64,000 nucleotides of DNA from NCBI GenBank assembly GCA_000708835.1, contig DF237301.1, forward strand, positions 1 through 64,000, in the 5' to 3' direction. The position numbers and the translations under genes are program-made. The notes beneath the pieces were generated by a model that worked only from the letters and a program-made list of their open reading frames with translations, made no database searches and was not told the origin of the DNA. Shown piece by piece: positions 39,998 through 53,800 of this stretch. Numbering within the stretch: the first letter of the stretch is position 1; each line of letters opens with the position of its first letter. The DNA is from Klebsormidium nitens. Its lineage: Eukaryota; Streptophyta; Klebsormidiophyceae; Klebsormidiales; Klebsormidiaceae.

Positions 39998-41833
39998 CGC
40001 GTGCTGGTTTCCAAGGCCCTGCAGTTGCACGTAGAGCTGCAGCGGAGTGCTTTTCAACCTTCTCCGCGGTGGGTATCTCCAGTTGTGAACAAGGATTACA
40101 AAAGTCTCTTGCACGAGGTGTGGATAACGGTATTGGAGCAAATTGCGAGAGAGAAACAGAGCTCGATGGAAGAATGTTGAGCGTACATTGTCATAGGTCT
40201 GGGATTTGCAAAGACAGGAGCTCGAGCTGGCTGGCTGCGAAGCTAGCCAGGCTTGTGAGAAGCAAACCCTAATTTCAGTTCGCTCTAAATTTTACAGCCG
40301 TACAATTTACAAAGTGGTTGATGTAACCCTGATCACGTCAACCCCGATCACGTTACATAAAACCCAATTTGACTATACTTACTGTGGTGGGTACAGGTGG
40401 GTACACTCTGCCTATGCAAGCAAGCCGCAGATTTGACAACGTACGGTCGAGGCCAATCGCAAGGTACCCAGCAGATTGGGGCCAGCGTGGGCCCCGGTTC
40501 AGTTAAATTCAGTTGACCGGTAAACTGCTCTTGTGCTAGTTCTAACCAGCCTCCTAACCTTTCGGAACCTGCCCAGCTGGGTTCGCGACCGTTCCTCTCG
40601 ATCGAGCGATCCCTGCTTCAGCCTTCAGAATCGGGAACAGGATCAGCAAGAAGGGCGCTTTGAAAGTGCATGCATTAGGCCAGGGATGGGAGAGGAAGCA
40701 GCAGGCAGCATCGTTGTGAGCTCGATGAAGGTCCGCGTCAGCAGCATTTCTATGTGGAACATTCTTCTGTTTGAGAGCTGCTCATAAACGAGGGTCGGTG
40801 TGCCGGCCAACATTTTTTAATAGAGGGATCACCCAAGGGGCTTTGGAGCCGCTGTGGCCCAATTCTTGGTATTGAAGGTGAGCGGCTCATGGGTTTAGAA
40901 TTGGGCTCGAGCTTTTTGCAGAGACCTTGGTTTGCATTGTCTTGGACTTGTGTCCTGTCCTATGCCTTAGGTTCTTCTGCTGACTTCCTTCAGCTGGGCG
41001 TCTGCACTCTGCCTTGCAATTCCGCTCTGCCAATAGCGTTTTTCTTTTGTCCCGATCGCCCAACATTCGGTCTCCTTTGAAGATGCAGGTTGCACATTGG
41101 CCCTTCATCTTGCTTTTCAGTCTTTTTCTGCCGGTTACAGCTTTGGTGGTGATGTCAACATCTTCTGCCCTCTTCTAGTCTCTTGTGCCCTGGTTTGTGT
41201 CCTGATTGAGTGCGATTGATTGAGATTGATTTCGATTGATTGAGTCGATCAATTTTACAACAATGCTCTGGCCCTGGTTTCCCACGGGTGGCACTAGTCT
41301 GCTGCTAGAAAGTAGTATTGGCAGATTAAATAGAATTCTCTTAGCCACTAGTGGGTCCTGCGCTCCAATGGAAATGCAAATCACAACCCTGATAATGGCA
41401 GTCTTGCTGGACATGGAAAAATGCAAGTGCTATCACAAGTAGCTGCCCTGCCGTTGAAAAGTGAGTCTGATTGATCAATTGTATGAGTGTAAATGTTGGG
41501 GCAGCAGGTCTGTGCTTTGAATTGTCCCCACCACTTGTTTCTCTTAGCAGATCTCGTGAAAAGTCGACAGAGCGGTGGACCACTTTCAAACCAGATGGAC
41601 GCTTCAGACCCTTTAACCTGAAGGAAGGGTGGTGTCAAAAATGATCAGAATCTTAGTATCCAAAGGGCTGAATGCTAAAGGAATGGTCGGATATTCACAT
41701 TTTCTTTTGCTCCTGCAGGCTGACCTCACCAAGCTCTAATTCTTCCGTTACGAAAGCTGGTCGCTCGTCGCTTCTTTTTCAACCTGGGGTCCTGCTCCAT
41801 GTTTGTCAACCCCCTTGCATCCCCCCCCAAAAG
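39998..41833. promoter_or_regulatory. Divergent intergenic region, STI1-like / FBL15
   Basis: 1.84 kb between divergent starts. A telo-box aaaccctaa lies at 40264-40272. In the FBL15 frame the sequence stays open back to an ATG at 41672, and a good acceptor (tgctcctgcag) ends near 41719, so the FBL15 gene probably has a spliced 5' UTR or a longer N-terminus. Nothing else was recognised. Confidence 0.5.
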
Positions 41834-44800
41834 ATGCAAATCCCCGACCCGTCCATTGACGAGTTCTTAGAAGCCTTTCTCCTCAACTACGGCAACCTAT
41901 CCGACCGCTTCCCCCGCTTGTCCCCACCCCTCATAGAAGACCCCCCGGTGCCTGACGATCCGTTTGCTGGGGTAGTTCTCGACTGGGGGGACGAGGAAAA
42001 CAATCAGCAGGACGAAGAGATGGAGGACTATTACGGTGTCGAGGCGGCAGACCCGGAGGGGCTTGTGTTTGACTTGACACAGGACCTGCTCTACAAAGTG
42101 TTCTCGCACCTGGATGCGCCGGGGCTGTGCAGCGTGGCGCAAGTGTGCCGCCAATGGGGGGCGATGAGCGTACATGAGGACTTTTGGCACACGCTGGACT
42201 TCACTAGGAAAGAACTACGCACTGAGGATGGTGAGTGGACTGGGAGCTTTTCTTATGAAGCCTTGGGAACTGAGAACTCAAAAGGTTGTCGGAGGACAGC
42301 ATTTTGTAATAGTTGTGCAAAAAGTACTTTAGTTTGGCACCTACGAACAGCACTTGACCGCTGTGCGTCATCAGAGGTCAGTTTGGAATTCCAGGATCTG
42401 CCTGATTGTTCCAAACGTTTCCCTCTGTTGAGGTTGCAAGGATCCCAGCGTTTCATAGTCAAAGACACAGTCACAGCGCAAGGGGCTGCGCAGGACCACA
42501 CTCCGTTACGAGGTTCTCATTGCTTGTATGTCTCATATTTATCATCTAGCTTCTTTCTTTTTGATTGCCAGGACATGGAGTTCATGCAGGTAGAATGATG
42601 CCGCTTAATCAATCACTCGTTGTGGTAAATAATCTTTAATCATCGAAACATTGGTATTCATTCGAATTTCTAGAAATTGGTTGCAGAATTGCGTGCACTT
42701 ACAGTCAGACGGTGCTGGTTGTGGAAGGCTTCTCCCTTGATACGTTTCCCTTGCCTTTGAGTCCCTTTGCCTGCCTCACACTTGTTTTGCACCTTGCAGT
42801 TGTTGACGTGTGCAAGAAGTTTAGCAACGCATCGACGGTACTGATGGGGAATGGCAACCGACTGGATGAGTACATTGTTCAGAAGGCCCTCGGCCGCCTG
42901 AGGTGCGTGCCTCACTCCCGCACGTACTTCCTTCATGCTGACGTCACCATGCTTAGTTCACCTGTGCCGGGTCCAGAAGCCCTATGCCAGCTCAGGCGGG
43001 CACCGATGCCGTCCCTAGTTGTCCCTAGTCCTCCTCCACGCTAAAGTCTCGTTTGCCTAGTTTTCCGGTGCATGGTCTCGAAGGCCCTCGGCCACTATAA
43101 GTATCTGCCCTGCTCCCGCGCTCTCGTTTCAAAGCCGCGAGCCCCCCGCCCAATCTAGTCTGCAGAGTCTAGTCAGCCCTCCAGCAGCTCGGTTACAAGC
43201 CTGGACCGCCTTTTTTGTTTCCACGGATGAGAAGGTAGCGGATCACTGCGGAAGTAAGGACCAATTGTGCAGTTCATGCTTTGTTCCAATCGTGAGGAAT
43301 GCAGCAGTCCATTTGAAACGCTAAAACACTCATAATCAACCGCGTAACGACTTGCCATCTCTTCACGCTTAGTTCTGCCGGTCGGCTCTCGCAGGAACCT
43401 GACGTCACTCTCCATCACCGACGCCCACAACAACCTGTCGAGCGCGGACCACTTCTTCCGGGCGCTCACTCAGCACTGTCGCGCCCTGACCACACTGTCC
43501 GTGACCAACGTCATGCTCACGTCATCGATGGTCGTCATCAGCCATCCGCAGCTCCAGGTTTGACTCTGCCCAATTACGGCCTCTTGAGAAGTTTTCCCAT
43601 AGGGCGACTTTCTGCTCTCCAGTTTCTCACTCCAGTGATTTCGCCGCACAGGATACTCAATTTGACACCAACTACGGTCACCCCCCCAAAAAGGTTCCGA
43701 CGTCAAACAAGGTGTTTCGCCCTACGCGTGATCACCTTTCGACTAGTTTACAACCAAATTTCCGTTCGAATTCAGTCACCCTCCGTCCCTCCGCAGAGGC
43801 TATTTCTGGACCACACCCACAAACCATGGGCTCCGCCTTGCCTTCCCCGCCCTGAAAATCCCAAAAGTAGAAAAGTGGTCTCGCCGAATGCACACGCGTT
43901 CGCAACCATGTGCCATCAGATTCATTGCATCCCATCCTCATTGCAGACGCTAGTCTTGGACCACACCCACAACCACGGCCTCCGCCTCGCATGCCCCGCG
44001 CTCAAGTCCCTCTCCCTCCAACACGCCACCCTGAGCGGACTCCTCCTCGAGTGCCCCCTCCTGGAGAGCGTCAACGTCGGGGCCTGCGCCAAGCTCGCTG
44101 ACGTCATGCTGAGGACGGCGCTCGTGGCGTGCCCCGCGCTGAAGCGGCTGGACGTGAGCGGGTGCGCGCTGGTCACGGACGACACGATGCGCCAGGTGGC
44201 GGTCGCGTGCGCGAGGCTGGAGCGCCTTGACGCGAGCCACTGCCCGTTGCTGACCTTTTCGGTGAGCTTCAGCAGTCACACACTATCTTCATTGTTGGCT
44301 TTCCGAAGTCGGGTTCTCAAAGGCGGTCTGAGTTCGCCAGCCGTGCGGGAAGCTGGAACACCTCAATATAAGCCACCACCCACTGCTGACCCTCTTGGTG
44401 GCATGTTTGTGTTAACGTTTGACGGGAGGTTCCGAAGCCTTCCATGGTTGGTAGCTCAAAATAAAGCGTGGCTTTTGCTTGACACACCGTGGCGGGGCGA
44501 GCACAAGCCGAAAAGGCTGCTATACAGGCAAGTTTGTGCTACTCTAAAGACATGGAGGGTTGGAAGCTCTCCGGACTACTCGTTTGTCTGTCGTTTGAAC
44601 TGAGCGATGTGTTCGTCACGTCCTCCAGGGGCCAGCGTGACGATTTTGCACTTACAACACGCACAGCATTCGAAGCAAGCGATGATCAAAGCGTTGTTTT
44701 GCAGAACGTCCGCTTCCCTGCGCTCCTGGAGTTCACCGCCATGGGCTGCGAGGGCGTGGCCACGAGTTGTGTCAACATGCTGGGCTACGCGCACCAACTG

Positions 44801-47800
44801 GAGAGCTTGACACTGGACTACTGCTGGACGCTAGCGGCGCTGGAGTTGGAGCTGTACCATCTGCAGAACGTCAGCCTTTTCAACTGTCGAATGTGAGCGC
44901 CGCGAGGTTTTAACTCCTCACCCGGGTTGATGTTCCAGGATAACGCGCTCTGTGATGCGACGAGTGACAGGGATTTCGGGAACGTTAAGGTGCTGTGGAT
45001 GTAGAAGCGGAGGGGATCTGCGAATGCAGAACATCAGCACCTTACTTCAATCGAGTTGAACGGAGGTTTTCAAATGCAAGTCGGTCTGACGAGTTGACGG
45101 CGAGTTAAGGTTACACCTCTGGTAACTTCTTCCAAATGAGCGCTCTTTGATATTGGGCAGCAACCGTTGGCATTGCCTTTCGTATGCTGCTGGCAACAGC
45201 CCTTGACAGACTCTTTAAACGCTAATTGTTCACTTGGATAGCTCGACCCGGCTGGAATATTTTTTGAGTCCGGGCCAAGACTTGTTGGCTCATAACATGG
45301 CAATCGGTTAGGTGATAACCGCCATCTATTGCAATCTTTGGCCGTCCCGCCTGTGGCCCACCCCCACTTCATGCAGTCATTGAAGGTGTACTCGCAAGCC
45401 TTCAGACGTCTTTGATCCAGCGAAGTTTTCAACTCAACTAACGAGTATCTAAGCACAGAAACAAATTCTCGCCTCAAACCCCAGGCTGAAGTCATGTCAA
45501 ACCGACTTTGAAACTTTGAATGGAAAAGTTCTGAAATGTCGAACTATTGCCAGGTTGTCGGACGTGAAGCTTCGCACCCCCCGTCTGTCCTCGCTCCGCC
45601 TCGACAGTTGCGGCGCGCTGCGGAAAGTCGACATCTACTCCGCCGAGCTGCGCGCGCTGGCCCTGCGGGGCCAGCCCTTCCTGCGGGAGGTGCGCCTACG
45701 TGGGCCGGAGCTGACGTCACTCGACCTCACCGAGTGCGACGGGCTGCACGAGCTGACGGGGGAGGCGTTCCTGGACCCGCAGGCGTGCCCCAAGATGACG
45801 TCACTCGTGTTGGACAACTGCGAGGTGAGAGGAGAGGCATGGTTGTGTACTTCGTGGGAATTTGGATATAGCTGGGCGAATGGGAGGGCTATCAGTGGGG
45901 TTTTTGAGGTCCAGGAACCTTTGAGAGGGGAGTCGATCCCGTCACACCAGATGAGCAATTCTTTCACCTTCACGTCCTTTCTTTGCTCCGTATTTTTGAA
46001 TCTGATCGATCCAGAGTTCAATTCCATCGCGCCAGCGAGGTCACTCTAATATCAACGGCTCTTCTTCCAGGTACACGTCTTTTATTCTTTCCGTTTCATT
46101 TCGGCCCGTCTCATGTCCAAGAGTACGTGCACCAGCTATCAGACATCCACGTCTGCCACCCAGTCACATGATTCTTCTTCTTGCTTTCTGCAGAGTCTTT
46201 TCCTTTCTGTCATTTGCCTCGCTCTCCTTCGGTCCGTTCTCTCCTCTCCGATTGGTTCTGCCATTTCCTCCATAACTCCACCCTTACCCGTCTCCCCTGC
46301 TGGAGGGGCTTGTCTTATTAGGCCCTCGATTTCTTTTCGAATTTGCGCCTTTTCTTACCTTTGTGTCATCGTCGCTCACCATCCTATGTTCCTCCTCATG
46401 CCCTTGCTCGTCTCCGCTTATTCCACTTCATTCAGTTCTTGTACTGTCGCTTCATTCAAACGGTTCTTTCCTTCTTGTTTTATCCAATTTTATTCCCATT
46501 TTGCTCCATCTCAACCCTCGTCGTTTTTCCTTTTCTTCCTCCCCGCGGGGCCTAAGCCGCCTAAACCTCGCTTTCCCCTCCCTTGCGAGTTCTGTTTCTA
46601 CTTTTGAATTCAAAAAACACACACGTTGTTATTTTCCCCAAGAGGACCAATATCCAGTCCGCCTCCCCCCCCCCCAATTTTCTTTCCTGTTTAGATCAGC
46701 TTTGCCCCTTCCCTACTCACATCCTCTACTTCTCGCAGGGCCTGACCCGCCTGACCCTTGCATCCCCCTCCCTCTCCCGCCTCTCCCTCGCCGGCTGCTC
46801 CGGCCTCAGCGCCGTCGACCTCGCCTGCCCCGCGCTGACGTCACTCGCCACCGACGGCTGCAACCGCCTCGCAACTGCGCGCCTGGCGCCCGTCGCGCTC
46901 GCTGACGTCAGCCTGGGCACGTGTCCCCACCTCGCATCACTCTGCATCCAGTCGGCGGAGCTCGCGGGGCTGGACTTACGCGGGTGCGGCGCGCTCGAGG
47001 GCGTGGAGCTGGACTGCCCGGCGATGACGCGCCTCGACACGTCATACTGCAGGTGGGGGCCCGCTTTTCAAAGTCAGTAGTGTGTCTTGGTATTTGAACG
47101 TCTTGATTTGAAGACAGACTTGGTGGATTTGACTTGCGCCAGGTGAGAGCTGCGGATTTGCAGAGTCGGGTTTTTCATGATTTCGCAACCTTTCTCGTGA
47201 GTCCTTAGGTATCGCTAACTAAGTGTACCGCGAATTTCCCACGATGTGACACGTCAATTGTCTGCGCTCTCAATGGCCCCTTCTTCATACGAGGAGTTTG
47301 AGGGCTCTTAAGCTTTATTGAAGCCTGCTTCTCAAACCAACAAAGTTTTCGACCATTACTGGTCTCCTGAGTTGCCCTTTAAGGTCCGCGAGCGATGATG
47401 ACCATTTTTCGCTGACCTGAAGAGGCCAGAAAACGTTGTCGGTCTTGACGCTAAAGACCTTGGGCGAGTCTCAAACCGTACAAAACCTGCAGTGCGTTTG
47501 CTTGCTTAGCTACTGACTGGACTGCTCGTTTTGGACTGATGCAGTGCTGGCACCCAATTCAGCACCTTACTTTTTGCGTTTTCTTTTCGAGTACGACAAT
47601 AGTCTGGATGCAGTCAGTAGGCTAATACTTTCACTTCCGCAACTTTTGCTATCTCAGCACGACGAATTGAGAGTAATGAAGGCAATAGCGCAGCAATTCT
47701 GTGCACTTCAGCCACTGCAGCTTCTTCCAGATTCTGCTGAGCGCCGAAGTCAGCGATCAAATCAGGGCATTGGTGCAGTCAGCGTTTGAGACTTTGATGG

Positions 47801-50800
47801 CGTTGGTTGACCCCGATATAGACTACGTTCTAGGGTTTATTTTGAATGGCGTGTCTTGACCACCACTAAGCCGCCTTTCTCCTTGTCACCAAGCCAATCG
47901 TCTGCTTCCAATCGGAATCCCTACAGCTCGTTGCTCATCGTATCACAACCGCTGATTGCCAACTTTCTCCGTGGCTTTTGCCACTTCCCATTTACCTTCT
48001 AGCATGTGCCAACACCCGTTTTAATGGAGATGCCTCTCAGACGAATCCGCATCTACTGGAACCAATCTCAAGCCGTAGATCTTGACGTAGCTGATCGGAT
48101 TGTAGGGACAGTGCCTGCAAAAGTGTGTATTGGCGGTGATAGAGCAGCACACCGACGTGGCCAATGATGGTCAGCGCCATGGTGTGTGTCACGGATACAA
48201 TTCTGCTTGCAAGCCCTTTCCCTTTGGCTGTGCAATGTGGCCCCTCCTGTTGCCATGGCGTAGAGAACTCACAGTCCTTCAACTGCTCATCAAGGGAGCA
48301 GGGGAACCAATCTTTTTTTTCAAGGTCAAGCCTGCGCTGAGTGGTCTCCAGATAACTGACAATCTAGATGGTTCTACTGACATGTCGTGAGAGATTGCTA
48401 CAAGGCGAAGCCGCCACTCCGGATGCTGACAAGCTCCGCGATAGAAGCGAGCTCGACAATCTGGTCCTGTTCTAAGTGTTCAGCTGTCTTTTAGTCTGCC
48501 TTGCACCCATTCTGTGGGGTCGGGGGGAGGCTACACTTGAATTGACGTCACACGATTTGGCCGTGAGAAAGCTGACACGACCTGACGATCGAAACCCCAG
48601 TTTCCAGCCTTTGGATCTGCCACATCTACTATATCCACCAACACGTTACTATTTAGGAGGTGAAAGAGGTGAAAGAGCTCTTGGGACCGATTCCAACATG
48701 TCTTTCTTAAGGTCCGGGCAACGCGGATGCGCTTGAAGAATGACCAACTGTCCCTCTTGAGGTAGTGCAGCGTCAAGTTTCACAGAGCCTGGTGGCGCAG
48801 ATTACGCCCGGCACAGGCGATAAAGCTCTGCAAGGGCTGATTGATCTCGACGCTTGTGCTGACTATGGTCCAGTTTTGTCGGTCGTAGCGACTCTGCCTG
48901 CTTGACATCCGAAGTCTTCTGTCTGCGTGCTTTGCATGTTGAAACCCCAGATAAATGTTGAAGAGATAACAACGAACCAAGGACCAGTCATTACTGGAAG
49001 ATCATGCTGAAGTTCTTCACTTTGTTGGTGGCACTTCCAATCTCCTCTTGCAGCCAGACTGTTTTTGGCGGACTAGTGAGTCACTGTATGAAGCTGCTTT
49101 GGCCATGATAAAGCTACGACGTGGCCTCCTCAAAATCCATGTGTATGCCACTCAAAATGCCAAAATCACATCGGCGCAGCTATAAAATCCCCTCTGGCAC
49201 CACCGACACTAGCTTCTTCTGCTTTCTGTACTGACGTCAAGCTGAATGAGCGCTTCCTCGACTGCCCCCTTGTCTCGATTTTTGTTATCAGAACACTTCT
49301 CTCAACCCAACTTCCTTCAAATTGGTCTTCACAAACTTTTTTGCCCAGAGTTTCATGGAATGTTTTAGGCTGTTGTGAAAGTCTTCCGAGTTTGGAGCTC
49401 TTGGAAGGTCATTCTCGGGCAACCTTGGCCATGACGACAAGGCCGCCTGGCTTCCGTTGAGGTCAATCGAGCTTGCCACCGAGCCAATCAAAGAAAACGT
49501 CACCTTCGACCGTTCATCAAGAGTGCCGTAAGGAAACATGGAATTGGCCAGTCCAATAGGGCAAAGTCTGAAATGACTCTTGTGGAACCTGACTGCCGAG
49601 CAGTCAGTATATCACTGGGTATGAACCTTATTGTGCGAAGCGAAGGCAAGATCGGCGTCAAAAGATCTACGTCACTGTCTTCGCACCACTCTGCTCCAGT
49701 GTGGGACTTCAAGGAGCGGTAGAATCTTCTGCACTGCGCTTGAGGACCTGGAAAACAGAACGTACGTAATGAAAGGCGGTTCTGATTGCAAGCTCAAAAC
49801 GGGCGTCAAGGCGGCTGTTGATGTTCAAGACACTTCCGACTGCCTTTGAATGATACAGCAACAATCCTTACCTGGGCCGACTTGCTCGTCACCAATATAT
49901 ACCGACATTTGTTCCGCTTGTCGTGTTTATGCATTGTCTGCCCAGTACTCTGCAAGCTCGGTTTGAATTACGTGGGCTTTGCTCCACGTCAGCCATTTGC
50001 ACAGGTCAGGTTGCACCAGTCAGGATTTGTCACTTTGTTCTCGAGAGGAGGTCCCATCCAAACCGAGGGACGTTGCGGTCGTTCAAATACGACAATGTTG
50101 CATCCCCTTACCCACAACAGTTGATCTGCTCTTTTTCGGCATGCAGACTACCGTCAATATAACGAGAAACAAATCCGCGTTGGTCGTGATAAAACAGCAC
50201 GGCTGAGGTGGCCACTCAGCCTTCCCTCTATGAACCACATCTAAAATCTAATGTGCTACTGTGCTGTTCCTCTCCTGAATCGGCCCACTTTTGTGCAGAC
50301 AAATGAAGTTAACGGTGCGGCCGTTTTCTGCTCTGTTGTTGGTGCAATAAAAAGCAGATCCGTTGACAAGAGCATACAGAGGACTCACGCTTCCCTTGTA
50401 TGTAATGCGAAACCTGTTAGTTCCACTTTCTGTCCACGAGGCTGGAAGCGACCGTCGTAAGGGGTCGGTAAGCGAGGACTCAACCGCGTTAAAACGGGCT
50501 CGTCAAGAAACTTCGTGGAGCTCTGGTAGCGACTTTTGAAGCCGGACGTGCCTGGGTGTCTACCTCTGACCGGCCCCCTTGAGCCGCGAAGACCCCGCCT
50601 TTGCTGTCGCAGGTGCTCTATGATGCCGGTGGTTGTGATTTTGATAACCTGCTGAGGAAGAAGCACCTGGGAGCAGGTCCTCGGCTCCTTTGCCTTTCCG
50701 TCTGGTAGGTTATCCTTTTGGAAGACTTTGATTCTGGCCATGACAACTCTTTTGCCTGTCCTGACGGAGGCAATGAACATTGACGACCAGATTTGAGCCA

Positions 50801-53800
50801 CACTGTATGTTCAAACGTCCCTTTCCAAGCTGCCAGTGTTTGCTCTTATCCTGGTCTGGATACTGTTCACACCTGCAAAACTACTGATTTGCGTTGAGTA
50901 AGTGACCAGAACACAAGGGCTATGATGTCACCTTGGAGAGGTCAGGCAGAATGGTGCAAACCTTTGATGCCGAGTCGCGTCGACTGTTCTTGGCAGAGCC
51001 ATCTAGAGGAGTCTACCATCGCTCACCTTTCAAGTTGTGTTGCAGCGGAAGCATCCCTTGTTCTCATTTCGCGAGATAGCTCCCGTACCGGTCTTCACCA
51101 GTACGTTAAGCCTTCACTTGGAATGTGATTTAAGTTATTCTGAATGTCCAACATTCAGGGATGAGAGGCTGATGGACCAAAGCTACCGCACGTGACACCA
51201 AATGCTATTGCCTGTAAGCGCTGAGCTCTCGACTTCTATGCTCACTTTGATCAGAATCGTTCAAATCTCAAGGCACGCTCGAACTCAAGACCCAAAGAAC
51301 TTGTGAGCTCCGGCAAACGAAGCTAAATTTTGGTCTGTCAGTGAAACTTGGACACCTCTGAAATAGGTCGGGGTTCGAGCGTGGATCCTGCAGCTTCTTG
51401 CGATCCAATTGCCGCGTGTTTTCTTGACCCATCGAGCTGGTCTGGTTTGGTTTGATGAGCAATTTTGTTTCGACAGTTGAAGTAAGCCACGTTTGCATGA
51501 CGGTAAAGTCGACACTTCGCAATGCGTTTCGGCCGTGACAAATCGTAAGCGCTCACGTTGGCCTTTCCTGGCCACTGTTGAGCTCGTCTATGAGCCATTT
51601 CCGGCCTTTCTTTGATCTGGTTGGTACGAACTTTTTTTATCGGGTGTCCACAAGCAACACGACCTTTGTTGCTCTGACGATGATGGTGCTTCGTGAGCTC
51701 TTTGATCGTCCTCTGCCGAGATTGGACTCAGAGTTCGGATTGAAATTCTCGCGACGTCACATGTCCTTTGTCCATCACTTTTGCGCTGCCGTTTGCTTTT
51801 CACGGCGCGGTAGGTTTTTGTAGAGGCGATCTGGAGATATGTTTTCGATCCTCCAATGGCTGTGTACCAGCAGCCCTTATAGGCTGAAATCTTGAAATCT
51901 TGATGAACGAGTAGGCGTCGCTTTTCTTAAGAAGCCAACCCAACGTGCTACCGGCTCGTCTTTTTCAACCTCAGATGCTCATGGCTCATTACCCCGCTTT
52001 ACTGGTCGGATTCTGTTGAACGATGACAAGGGCTTTGCCAATACGTCATTTTAAAGACACGTCGCCATGGCATGCCTTGGTACTGTCAACCGTTGATCTA
52101 AAGGTCGTTCAAATCACGACTGGTTTTTGCATCCTTGAGAAGCGGCCGCCGGGTCCTTGAATTGGTAATGACATAGCACATGCCGGGCATGCTAGGGGCC
52201 AAGATTTGGTTCAGAGCCAGTAGTGATGCCAGTTCAGAGATTCTCGGACGAGGCCTGGTTTGAAGGGCGGTGTGGTCCCGCGTAGGGAGACTGAATCCGT
52301 CGAGCGCATGGTGAACGACAAGAGTGGCACTCTTTCAATTATCCAAGGCGATGATGGTAGGCGATGATGGCTACCGTTACTGACCACCTGAGGTCACAAA
52401 GAGGGATCTTACGGATGCCAGAATTCTTATCCTTTTTGAAATAGCATGTTTGCGACTTCCAAAACAAATCGAGGGCCATGTAGTACAGGTCCATCTGAGA
52501 CGTGGCACTGCGGTCACCTCGCGTTTCCGAAATGATGAACTGGTGATCCTTGGTAGATTTGCATCACTCCGAAAGACGTGCAAACGTGATGTTGAGCTTC
52601 TGAGGAAGCGCCCCCTCGGGCCTCCAGCGAGTGCCGTTCTGCTTCAGACTTCTACTTCTGCCAGGCTGTTTTTGTGACGGCGTGCTCAGTAACAGCTGGC
52701 AATAAAGACAGCTCCTGATAGGCCTTCCTCGGGCCAGCACAAGTTGCAGATGGCCACGTCGCCGATTCGTTTCTCTTAAGCCGAGAACGGGGTTGTTCAA
52801 CGAGCGCTCAGCCTACCGAATGCGTCATATCAGTCGTCGGTTATGAAACCTGGACACGAATGGGCAACAGGGCGGCACAGCGGTTGCTACACGTTGCGGT
52901 GGTGCTGAGCATCTTTCGAACTGCCCCTCGCTTTTGTCCTGGAAGAATCTACTGGGTGGACACTTCTCCGTTATTTTGGGTCGGAGTGCGTTGTTTGGAA
53001 AAAGTCGGGGGCTGTTTTAGGCAATGAAATCGCTCAGCCATGATCGTGTTTGCGTGGTTCTGAAAGCCGTTGCGTTTAAAATCAACAGCATGGCTAAATA
53101 GAGTTGTCAAACAAGTTTCTAGCACCCTGTTCCTATAACAGAACGGTCCAGATTCAACGTCCTACTCCTGGACAATTGTCAAAGGAAAGAGGCATTGCGT
53201 TCCGAGATTATGTGCCTGACTGATGACATCCAAACGGAACTTTTTCCTTAAGCCTTCGTTTTTCTTACTATTTCATTCTGCAAGTGCTTATCCCAGCGAC
53301 ATGGTCCCCATATCACGGTCGATTGGACAGAAAGGGAAGCGTTTGTTTGTATATGTTAAGTCTGAAAACAATCCTTTAACCAAATGCCTGCATTCTTAAC
53401 ATCCTGTTCCTGGTGCTAATAAACGGACTTCAAAATAGACTCCCTTAGGGCAGAGGCCCCCTCTGTTAACATGGCTTCCCTCCGTCTTTATTTAGGCTGA
53501 ACCACTGATTAATTCTCTCTCCTCTATTGCAGCAAGCTGAGCAGTTTGTCGCTGGCCCCAATGGCCGCCAAGTGTCGCGCCCTGAGCACGCTGGTCCTGG
53601 CGGGTGCCGTCGTTTCATTGGACGGTCTCATGGCGCTGTCCGAACTGAAGAACCTGTCTAGACTGGACCTCTCCTACACAGAGATTGAGAGCCTCGAGCC
53701 AATCTTCTCTGCGTGCACGCAGCTGAAGGTGGGTGTCGTCTTGGTTAGGCTTTTAGGGTCAGGCTATAAGTCCTTGTCTCAACTCTGGCAGATTATCAAC

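Noticed and set aside
45070-45495. Minus-strand 141-codon frame in FBL15 intron 5
   Set aside because: It reads somewhat protein-like (Cys-rich end), but no family was recognised, it has no partners in phase, and it lies inside an intron. Probably chance.
50385-50801. Minus-strand 138-codon frame in the 6.5-kb intron
   Set aside because: No recognisable domain and basic, Arg-rich composition only. It was noted under the intron but not called a gene.
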